9,301 bases of DNA from NCBI GenBank assembly GCA_019237595.1, contig JAFAGU010000057.1, positions 1 through 9,301 of the forward strand, read 5' to 3'. The position numbers were made by a program, and so were the translations under genes. The notes under the pieces are model-generated. The model searched no databases. It was not told where the DNA came from and saw only the letters and a program-made list of their open reading frames with translations. Below, one piece after another: positions 1 to 7,100 of this stretch; position 1 is the first letter of the stretch; each line of letters starts with the position of its first letter. The DNA comes from Betaproteobacteria bacterium (GTDB taxonomy: Bacteria; Pseudomonadota; Gammaproteobacteria; Burkholderiales; SG8-39).

Positions 1-1
1 G

Positions 2-1846
2 AAGGCGACGCTCTCGCTCTACTGCCAGGGACTCAACCAGTCTGCGAGCGGCACCGCCAAGAACGCCGCGCTCGTGAACCTGCACCTTGCGACGGGCCAG
101 ATCGGCCGCGCAGGCGCCGGGCCGCTCAGCCTCACCGGGCAGCCGAACGCGATGGGCGGCCGCGAGGTCGGCGGCATGGCGAATCTCCTCTCGGCGCATC
201 GCGACCTCGCGAATCCCGGCCACCGCGCCGAGGTGGCGAAGCTCTGGGGCATCGAGTCCGTGCCGGAGCGGCCGGGGAGGACCGCGGTCGAAATGTTCGA
301 GGCGATCCGCGCTGGCGAGATCAAGGCCCTCTGGATCGCCTGCACGAATCCCGCGCAATCGCTTCCGGATCAAAAGCTCGTGCATGAGGCGCTCGAGCGT
401 GCCGAGTTGGTCGTGGTGCAGGACGCGTACCGGAATACCGAGACGACTCGCTACGCGCACGTCCTCCTTCCCGCCGCGGGCTGGGGCGAGAAGGAGGGGA
501 CCATGACGAACTCCGAGCGCCGCATCTCGCGCGTGCGCAAGGCCGTGCCGCCGCCCGGCGAGGCGAGGGCCGACTGGGACATCGCCTGCGCATTCGGGGC
601 AAAGCTATCGGTTTTTCTCGGAAGGAAGAACATCCTTCCCTATCGGGAAGCGGAGGAGATTTTCAACGAGCACCGGGAGTCCACGCGAGGGCGGGACCTG
701 GACATCACTGGGCTCTCCTATGCGCTTCTCGACGTCAAGGGAGCCCAGCAATGGCCGTTTCCGGAAGGCGCGCACGCGGGCCGCAAGCGCTTGTACGAGG
801 ACGGTGTGTTTCCCACGGCTACGAGCCGTGCGCGCTTCGTCGCCACGGCGCACGCTCCGGTGGCGGAGGAGGTGAGCGACGCTTACCCGCTTCGCCTAAA
901 TACCGGCCGGCTGCGCGACCAGTGGCATACGTTGAGCCGCACCGGCACGGTCGCGCGCCTCTTCACGCACGATCCGGAGCCGCGCGCGTTCTTCCATCCG
1001 AAGGATCTCGCCCGCTTGGGGATCGGCGCGGGCGAGCTCGTGAAGCTGCGCTCGCGGCGCGGGGAAGCGATCGCGATTGCCGCGGCCGACGAAGACCTCC
1101 TCCGCGGCAATGTCTTCCTTCCCATGCACTGGGGCGCGCGGTTCCTCGGCGGCGCCGGAAGCCTGGGCGTGAACGCGCTCACCGTTGGGGCGCTCGATCC
1201 GGTATCGCGGCAGCCGGAGCTCAAGCACTGCGCCGTCGCGGTCGAGCGCGCCGGGCTTCCTTGGCGCCTCGCGGCCTTCGGCATGGGCCGCGGCGCCGCA
1301 TCCGTTTTCGACGCGCTCGAGCCCGTGATCGCGTCGGTTCCGTTCGCAGTGCGCACGCTCGCCGGCATTTCGGAGCCCGGCGTGCGGCTCCTCGTCGCGG
1401 CGACGGAGCCGCTCAGCCCGTCGCTTCTGCGCTGCATCGACGCGGCCTTCGGCCTCGATGGGCCGGACGCCGTGCGCTACGACGGCGAGGCGCATTGCGT
1501 CGGGTTCGAGGGCGACCTCGTGCGCGCGGCGCGGCTTTCCGGAACGCTCGCGGCGGAGCGCTGGCTATTCGACCTCTGGCAGCGCGCGGTTCCTTCGCCG
1601 GCGCTGCGGCGGCTTTCATCCCTTCCCGAGGGGGCCGGCCCGGACATCGGCCGCGTCATATGCTCGTGCTACCAGGTCGGCGAGGCGGAGATCGATGCGG
1701 TGATTGCGCATTCGCCGACACTCGAAGCGCTGAAGGCGCGGCTGCGCTGCGGGACGAGCTGCGGCTCCTGCCTCCCGGAGCTCCGCAGGAAGCTGCCGGT
1801 GCATCGCGCCGAGGCGGTGCACACGCGCAGTGCGCAAGCCGGCTAG
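2..1846 (+). CDS. nasA: Assimilatory nitrate reductase catalytic subunit, C-terminal part (5' end outside window)
   Basis: Reduces nitrate to nitrite in the cytoplasm as the first step of nitrate assimilation, using Mo-bisMGD and Fe-S clusters. About 614 residues are visible of a protein usually near 900; the N-terminal [4Fe-4S] domain and first part of the molybdopterin domain lie upstream. Seen: the typical NasA segments YCQGLNQSASGTAKN (visible residues 7-21) and SLTGQPNAMGGREVGGMANL (43-62); a molybdopterin-dinucleotide-binding domain at about 294-414 (LRLNTGRLRDQWHTLSRTG, FLPMHWG); a linker of about 130 residues; and a C-terminal BFD-like [2Fe-2S] domain at about 550-600. In that domain Cys554-x-Cys556 and Cys587-x2-Cys590 match the Bfd ligand pattern, with an additional Cys583. 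The BFD domain is typical of proteobacterial NasA and of NirB, and probably takes part in electron input. The protein continues directly into a globin gene 75 nt downstream. Periplasmic NapA is unlikely, since it lacks the BFD domain. Confidence 0.95.
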   Translation, partial: KATLSLYCQGLNQSASGTAKNAALVNLHLATGQIGRAGAGPLSLTGQPNAMGGREVGGMANLLSAHRDLANPGHRAEVAKLWGIESVPERPGRTAVEMFEAIRAGEIKALWIACTNPAQSLPDQKLVHEALERAELVVVQDAYRNTETTRYAHVLLPAAGWGEKEGTMTNSERRISRVRKAVPPPGEARADWDIACAFGAKLSVFLGRKNILPYREAEEIFNEHRESTRGRDLDITGLSYALLDVKGAQQWPFPEGAHAGRKRLYEDGVFPTATSRARFVATAHAPVAEEVSDAYPLRLNTGRLRDQWHTLSRTGTVARLFTHDPEPRAFFHPKDLARLGIGAGELVKLRSRRGEAIAIAAADEDLLRGNVFLPMHWGARFLGGAGSLGVNALTVGALDPVSRQPELKHCAVAVERAGLPWRLAAFGMGRGAASVFDALEPVIASVPFAVRTLAGISEPGVRLLVAATEPLSPSLLRCIDAAFGLDGPDAVRYDGEAHCVGFEGDLVRAARLSGTLAAERWLFDLWQRAVPSPALRRLSSLPEGAGPDIGRVICSCYQVGEAEIDAVIAHSPTLEALKARLRCGTSCGSCLPELRRKLPVHRAEAVHTRSAQAG

Positions 1847-1911
1847 AAGAACCGCGCCGCGGCTGGCCCCGCGCATGGCATGGAGCTTGCGATCCTTCGT
1901 CGCGACGGGTC

Positions 1912-1917
1912 GGAGGA
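1912..1917 (+). promoter_or_regulatory. Ribosome binding site deciding the globin start
   Basis: GGAGGA lies just upstream of ATG 1922, with GGAGG ending 5 nt before it. The alternative ATG at 1880 has only GC-rich sequence without an SD-like purine run before it. This supports the shorter, family-like N-terminus. Confidence 0.6.
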
Positions 1918-1921
1918 GCCG

Positions 1922-2344
1922 ATGTCGCCGGAGGACGCGGAGCTGGTCGAGCGCACGTGGAAGGGAATCCTGCCCATCCGCGATACGTTCGCCGAGCTTT
2001 TCTACCGCAAGCTCTTCGAGCTCGATCCCGGCCTGCGGCCGCTCTTCAAGGGCGACCTGAAGGAGCAGGGCCGCAACCTCGTGGCGATGATGTCGATCGC
2101 GGTGCGGCACCTGCGCAAGCCGGAGGCCATCGCCACGGCGCTCCGCGAGCTCGGGCGGCGCCACGCGAGCTACGGCGTGCGCGACGAGCACTACGAGCTC
2201 GTGCGCACGGCGCTCATCCTGTCGCTCGACCTGAGCCTGGGCGAAGAATTCGGACCGCAGGCGCGCGGCGCGTGGGAGGCGGCCTACGACGCGCTCTCGG
2301 GCGCGATGCGTGGCGTTGCGGCGCCGGCCCACGCCGGCGCCTAG
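1922..2344 (+). CDS. Single-domain bacterial globin (Vgb/Hmp globin-domain type)
   Basis: A 140-residue haem protein resembling Vitreoscilla haemoglobin and the globin domain of flavohaemoglobin Hmp, with no reductase domain. Seen, numbering from the ATG at 1922: distal Tyr28 (B10, in LFYRKLF), Phe42 (CD1, in RPLFKGD), Gln49 (E7, in LKEQGRN), proximal His81 (F8, in GRRHASYGV) and Tyr91 (G5, in DEHYELV). The set Tyr-B10/Gln-E7 is typical of NO- or O2-handling bacterial globins. The Glu that pairs with Tyr-G5 in Hmp and Vgb appears to be Ala133. I chose 1922 because GGAGG at 1912-1916 sits 5 nt upstream and the MSPEDAELV beginning matches the family; an ATG at 1880 would add 14 residues without a convincing ribosome binding site. 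It follows nasA on the same strand, which suggests a role in removing NO formed during nitrate/nitrite metabolism; this role is inferred. An electron donor is not encoded here. Confidence 0.88.
   Translation: MSPEDAELVERTWKGILPIRDTFAELFYRKLFELDPGLRPLFKGDLKEQGRNLVAMMSIAVRHLRKPEAIATALRELGRRHASYGVRDEHYELVRTALILSLDLSLGEEFGPQARGAWEAAYDALSGAMRGVAAPAHAGA
2320..2341 (+). terminator. GC-rich hairpin at the end of the nasA-globin unit
   Basis: A perfect 9-bp stem pairs 2320-2328 with 2333-2341 around the 4-nt loop CCAC. It overlaps the last globin codons and ends one base before the stop codon is complete. The following + strand sequence is pyrimidine-rich (TCTTCCTTCTT from about 2351) but lacks a true T-run, so intrinsic termination may be weak. 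The - strand side has no T-run, so it does not look like a good terminator for the convergent helicase gene. The GCCGGC core is also simply common in GC-rich coding DNA. Confidence 0.4.
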
Positions 2345-2346
2345 CG

Positions 2347-2856
2347 CTACTCTTCCTTCTTCGAATCCTCGGGCTTGCGCCCGAGCAGCGCGCCGACGAA
2401 GCCCGAGAGGGTGCGGCGCGGCTTGTGGGTCACCTTCACGTGCTGCGTGGAAGGCTGGTGGTAGGCGCGCTCCACCGGCTCGCGCGGCTCCGAGCGCCTC
2501 GGATCCCACTGCTGCTGGCGCGAGCTGCGCGCCGGCGAGGCGGCATTGGGCCCGCGGCCCTGTCCGCCGCGCCGGCCGCGCCTGCGGCGGCGCTTGCCTT
2601 CGCCGGGACGCGGCTGCGCGTGCTGCTGCGGTTGCCGGCCCTGCGGCGGCGGCACGGCCTCGCCTTCCTCGAGCATGCGGGCGCGAGCCTCGCGGATCTG
2701 GTCCTCGTAGGCGGAGTCCTGGGCCTGGACGGCGCGAGGCGGCTGCGGGCGGCCCTGCCTCCTCGGCTGCTGCGACGGCTGGCGCTGCTGCGGCGCGCGC
2801 TGCTGATTCTGCCGGGGTTGCGGGCGAGGCTGCCTCTGGCGCTCGGGAGCGCTTTT
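2347..2856 (-). other. Region encoding the disordered R/Q/P-rich tail of the helicase
   Basis: Codons in this stretch encode about 170 residues of low complexity dominated by Arg, Gln and Pro, including repeated QQ, RQ and RP pairs, one run of five Arg, and RGG-like GGQGRG. Such tails in DEAD-box proteins bind RNA nonspecifically and can drive condensate formation. That property is known for the class and inferred here. At DNA level it shows many CTG/CAG-like triplets but no exact tandem array. Confidence 0.75.
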
Positions 2857-4020
2857 CCGTTCCGGCGACACGGTTCCGGGCTCGAAGCCAGGAACCGCGC
2901 GGTTTTCGATCTTGCGGTTCATGAGCCGCTCGATCGCCGCGAGGAGTGGCCGGTCCTCGTGGCTCACGAGCGAGACCGCCTCGCCTTCGGAGCCCGCTCG
3001 GCCGGTGCGGCCGATGCGGTGGACGTAGTCCTCCGCGACGTGCGGCAGGTCGTAGTTGACGACGTGCGGCAGCGCCTCGATGTCGAGGCCTCGCGCGGCG
3101 ATGTCGGTGGCGACCAGCACGCGCATCTCGCCCGCCTTGAACTGCTCGAGCGCGCGCGTGCGCGCGTTCTGGCTCTTGTTGCCGTGGATCGCGTCGGCTT
3201 CCACGCCGGCGCGCCGCAGCTGCTCGGCGAGGCGGTTCGCGCCGTGCTTCGTCTTCACGAACACGAGCACCTGCCGCCAGTCGTTGGACTTCACGAGGTG
3301 CGCGAGGAGCTCGCGCTTCCTCTGCGCGTCGACCGGGTGCGCCACCTGCGCGACGAGCTCCGCCGGGGTGTTGCGCCGGGCGACCTCGACGTTCGCCGGG
3401 TCCTTCATGAACGAGCGCGCGAGCTCGCGGATCTCGTCCGGGAAGGTGGCGGAGAAGAGGAGGTTCTGGCGCTGCGCGGGCAGGAGCGCGAGGATGCGCC
3501 GGATGTCGTGGATGAAGCCCATGTCGAGCATGCGGTCGGCTTCGTCCAGGACGAGGATCTCGACCTGGCGCAGGTCCACGGTCTTCTGCTCGACGTGGTC
3601 GAGCAGCCGCCCGGGCGTGGCGACGAGGATGTCGATGCCTCGCGCGAGCGCTTCGACCTGCGGCTGCATGCCGACGCCGCCGTAGACGACGCAGCTGCGG
3701 AAGGAAACATATTTGCCGTAGGTGCGGACGCTTTCCTCGACCTGGGCGGCGAGTTCGCGCGTCGGCGTGACGATCAGCGTGCGCACCGGATGCCGGGCGG
3801 GCGAGAAGCTCGCCGACGCCTTGCTGGCGAGGCGCTGGAGGATCGGGAGCACGAAGCCGGCGGTCTTGCCGGTGCCGGTCTGCGCCGCGCCGATGAGGTC
3901 TCGGCCGGAAAGGACGACGGGAATGGCCTGCTGCTGGATGGGGGTGGGCTCGGTATAGCCCTGGTCTGCGACTGCGCGCAGTAATTCGGGCTGGAGCCCG
4001 AGCGAATCAAAGGTACGGAT
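2347..4020 (-). CDS. rhlE: ATP-dependent RNA helicase, DEAD-box family, RhlE type; apparent ATC start
   Basis: Unwinds short RNA duplexes; RhlE proteins act in ribosome assembly and RNA turnover. Read from codon 4020, the 557-residue frame shows the whole motif series: Q motif (FDSLGL at 4-9, TPIQ at 26-29), motif I AQTGTGKT (46-53), Ia PTREL (86-90), DEAD (159-162), SAT (190-192), motif V TDIAARG (305-311) and HRIGRTGR (334-341). From about residue 389 a tail of some 170 residues is rich in Arg, Gln and Pro, with a short acidic helix-like stretch, a KRRRRRGRRGG run and a final segment LSGFVGALLGRK. No ATG, GTG or TTG is in frame upstream of motif I. The GTG at 3852 would delete the Q motif and Walker A, so it cannot give an active enzyme. 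ATC at 4020, 7 nt after AGGAG, is the best candidate. The stop codon is 2 nt from that of the convergent globin gene. Confidence 0.9.
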   Translation of the reverse strand: MRTFDSLGLQPELLRAVADQGYTEPTPIQQQAIPVVLSGRDLIGAAQTGTGKTAGFVLPILQRLASKASASFSPARHPVRTLIVTPTRELAAQVEESVRTYGKYVSFRSCVVYGGVGMQPQVEALARGIDILVATPGRLLDHVEQKTVDLRQVEILVLDEADRMLDMGFIHDIRRILALLPAQRQNLLFSATFPDEIRELARSFMKDPANVEVARRNTPAELVAQVAHPVDAQRKRELLAHLVKSNDWRQVLVFVKTKHGANRLAEQLRRAGVEADAIHGNKSQNARTRALEQFKAGEMRVLVATDIAARGLDIEALPHVVNYDLPHVAEDYVHRIGRTGRAGSEGEAVSLVSHEDRPLLAAIERLMNRKIENRAVPGFEPGTVSPERKSAPERQRQPRPQPRQNQQRAPQQRQPSQQPRRQGRPQPPRAVQAQDSAYEDQIREARARMLEEGEAVPPPQGRQPQQHAQPRPGEGKRRRRRGRRGGQGRGPNAASPARSSRQQQWDPRRSEPREPVERAYHQPSTQHVKVTHKPRRTLSGFVGALLGRKPEDSKKEE

Positions 4021-4180
4021 GACTTCTCTCCTGCATTTCGCCTGGGAAGGGCGGGAACCCCTCGACCGGTTCAGGCGATGCGATTTAGAGCTTGTTATTC
4101 GCCGCCCAGGATGGGCGCGCTGCAGAAATAACGGACTGGAACGCTAACCGGAAATACGCGTTACAGAAGCTTGCGGGCCA
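4021..4180 (-). other. Leader / intergenic region between the uvrA-like gene and the helicase gene
   Basis: This 160-bp gap is less GC-rich than its surroundings and holds no conserved gene. It contains a 6-codon ORF (MARKLL, 4181-4161) whose ATG overlaps the upstream TAA as TAATG. It also has a 7-bp inverted repeat (4038-4044 with 4072-4078) enclosing a smaller hairpin (4055-4059 with 4068-4072), and the helicase ribosome binding site. No hairpin followed by a T-run was found, so there is no clear intrinsic terminator between the two genes and read-through is possible. Confidence 0.5.
4028..4032 (-). promoter_or_regulatory. Ribosome binding site of the helicase gene
   Basis: On the - strand AGGAG occupies 4032-4028, followed by a 7-nt spacer and then ATC at 4020-4018. 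This spacing is ideal for initiation at the ATC, and the codons after it begin the conserved RhlE N-terminus (RTFDSLGL). An out-of-frame ATG at 4036-4034 lies just upstream of this AGGAG and so cannot use it. Confidence 0.55.
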
Positions 4181-4185
4181 TTATA
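4180..4185 (-). promoter_or_regulatory. Putative -10 box for the helicase gene, overlapping the uvrA-like stop
   Basis: The - strand reads a perfect TATAAT at 4185-4180, which includes the TAA stop of the upstream gene. If used, transcription would begin around 4173 and leave a leader of about 150 nt. No good TTGACA-like -35 is seen at 16-18 bp spacing, so the call rests on the -10 alone in otherwise GC-rich DNA. Confidence 0.35.
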
Positions 4186-7100
4186 CACGAGCTCCAGCCG
4201 AGCGCTCGGCGAGGAACCCGGCGAGTGCGTGGGCCGTATGGCCGGGGGCCGCCGCGGCTTTTTCCGGCGGGCCCTGGAAGACGATGCGTCCGCCGCCGGA
4301 GCCGCCCTCGGGCCCGAGGTCGACGATCCAGTCGGCTTCGGCGATGACGTCCAGGTTGTGCTCGATCACGACCGCGGTATTGCCGGCGTCGACGAGGCGA
4401 TGCAGGACGCGGATCAGCTTTTCGACGTCCGCCATGTGCAGCCCGACGGTCGGTTCGTCCAGGACGTAGACGGTCGAGACGGCGGATTTCTTGGCGAGCT
4501 CGTAGACGAGCTTGATCCGCTGCGCCTCGCCGCCCGAGAGCGTCGGGCTCTGCTGCCCGAGGGTGAGGTAGCCCAGGCCGACGTCCTGCAGGAGGGTGAG
4601 GCAGCGGTGGATGGACGGATGGGCGGTGAAGAAGCCGACCGCGTCGTCGACGCTCATCGCGAGCACTTCGCCCGCGCTCTTGCCGCGCAGCTTCACCGTC
4701 AGCGTGTCCGGATTGAAGCGCGCGCCGCCGCAAGCCTCGCACGCCACCTTGACGTCCGGCAGGAAGGACATCTCGATCTTCTTCACGCCCTGGCCTTCGC
4801 AGGCCTCGCAGCGGCCGCCCGCGGCGTTGAACGAGAAGCGGCTCGCCGTCCAGCCGCGCATGCGCGCCTCCGCCGTGTCGGCGAAGAGCTTGCGGATGTT
4901 GTCCCAGAAGCCGACGTAGGTGGCTGGGCACGAACGCGGCGTCTTGCCGATGGGCGTCTGGTCGACTTCCAGCACGCGCTCGACCTGCTTCTGGTTCCTG
5001 ACCGCCTTGCAGCCGACGGGCGACTTGGCGGCGAGCGATTCGTAGAGGACATCGCGAGCAAGGGTCGATTTCCCCGAGCCGGAGACGCCGGTGACGACCA
5101 CCAGCCGCCCGAGCGGAATGCGCGCGTTTACCTTCTTCAGGTTGTGCAGCTTCGCTTCCTGTATTTCGAGGAAATCGTGCTTGCCGTTCACGGGCCGGCG
5201 CGGCTGCAATGGATGGCGGAGGGGCTCCTTGAGGAACTTGCCGGTGAGCGATTGCGGGTTGGCCATGAGGTCCTCGGCGCTGCCTTGCGCCGTCACCTCG
5301 CCGCCGAGCCGGCCCGCGCCGGGGCCGAGGTCGATCACATGCTCCGCGCGCCGGATCGTGTCCTCGTCGTGCTCGACGACCACGAGGGAATTACCCTTCG
5401 CCTCGAGCTTGCCGAGGACGTCGAGCAGCACCTGGTTGTCGCGGTGGTGCAGGCCGATCGTCGGCTCGTCGAGGATGTAGCACACGCCGCGCAGGTTGCT
5501 CCCGAGCTGCGCGGCGAGGCGGATGCGCTGCGCCTCGCCGCCCGACAGCGTGGGCGCGGAGCGGTCGAGCGTGAGGTAGCCCAAGCCCACCTCCTCAAGG
5601 AACCCCAGGCGCGACTTGAGCTCCGGAATCAGGTCCCGGGAAATTTCGGCTTCCCGGCCCTTTAGGTTTTTTTCATTAAAGTGATTTTTAAGATCGAGAA
5701 TCGGAAAAGCCGAGTAATCCGCAATGGATTTGCCGTTCCACAAGACCGCGAGCGCCTCGCGGTTGAGCCGCTTGCCCTCGCAGGCCGCGCAGGGCTGGTC
5801 GACTTCGAGCCATTCGATCCACGAGTCGAGCACGTTGTCCTCGGCGCCGGTGCGCGCGCGGTCCTCGGTCCATTCGACGTCCTCGATGTCCAGACCGGTG
5901 CCGAAGCACTCGGGGCACCATCCGTGCTTCGAGTTGTAGGAAAAGAGGCGTGGATCGAGCTCCGGGAAGCTGCGCCCGCAGGAGCGGCACGCACGCTTGG
6001 TGGAGAATACCTCGACCTTGTCGTCGGCGAGGACGTGCACCACGCCTTTCCCCGTGTCGATCGCGCCGCGCAGCGCGTTTCTCAATTGCGATTCGTTCTT
6101 CGGCGAGGCGACGAATTCGCCCAGCGGCAGCTCGATCGTATGTTCCTTGAACCGCGGAATGCGCGGGAAGGGCCGCGTCGGGAGCATCTTGCCGTCGACC
6201 CGCAGGTACGCGTGGCCTTTCCCATACGCCCACTTCGCGAGGTCCGTGTAGACGCCCTTGCGGTTCAACACGAGCGGCGCAAGCAGCGTGATCTTCTTGT
6301 TCCTGTAGGACTTGAGGATCTTCGACAAGACGACTTCCGCGTTCTGCGGCTCGATCGGCACTTCGCAATCGGGGCAGTACTGCGTCCCGAGCTTGACGAA
6401 GAGCAGGCGCAGGAAATGGTGCACCTCGGTGAGCGTGCCGACGGTGGACTTGCGCCCGCCGCGGCTCGTGCGCTGCTCGATCGCCACCGTGGGCGGGATG
6501 CCGAAGATCGCGTCGACGTCCGGCCGCGACGCGGCCTGGACGAATTGCCGCGCGTAGGCGTTGAGCGACTCGAGGTAGCGCCGCTGGCCTTCGTTGAAGA
6601 GGATGTCGAAGGCGAGGGTCGACTTCCCGGAGCCCGAAACGCCGGTCACCACGGTGAAGCGGCCGCGCGGAATGTCGACGTCGATGTTCTTGAGGTTGTG
6701 CTCGCGCGCCTTGTGGATGCGGATCGCGTTGCCGAGGTATTGGCCTTTCGCTTCCTGGACGAAGAGTTTTTGTTGAAAGGCCGATTCGTATTCGCGCAGC
6801 GCCTTGCCGGTGTGCGAGGAGGGGTGCTTCTTCACTTCCTCCGGCGTGCCTTCGCAGACGAGCTCGCCGCCGGCCGCGCCGCCCTCGGGCCCGAGATCGA
6901 TGATCCAGTCGGAGCCGCGCATGACGTCGAGGTTGTGCTCGATGACGATGATCGAGTGCCCCGCGTCGAGCAGGCGCCGGAACGCGCGCATCAGCTTGGC
7001 GACGTCGTCGAAATGCAGGCCGGTGGTCGGCTCGTCGAACAAAAACAATTTATTGGAGGAAGACTGGTCGACCTCGGCGAGGTGTCCGGCGAGCTTCAGG

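Noticed and set aside
2368..2385. 7-bp hairpin CTCGGGC/GCCCGAG near the helicase 3' end as a terminator
   Set aside because: It sits inside helicase coding sequence and has no T-run on either side in either direction.
1616..2509. 297-codon - strand open frame over the nasA end and the globin gene
   Set aside because: Arg/Ala-rich shadow of the two well-supported + strand genes, with no motif or ribosome binding site support.
2347..3852. Helicase starting at GTG 3852
   Set aside because: It would remove the Q motif and the AQTGTGKT Walker A, both of which are encoded intact just upstream in the same frame.
751..3984. Very long open frame on the + strand (over 1,000 codons)
   Set aside because: It runs across nasA and the globin in another frame and then antisense to the helicase. 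Its translation is Arg/Ala-rich low-complexity sequence without motifs, as expected for an open shadow frame in GC-rich DNA.
4100..4119. Possible terminator after the uvrA-like gene (CGCCC/GGGCG hairpin)
   Set aside because: The stem is only 5 bp and is not followed by a T-run on the - strand.
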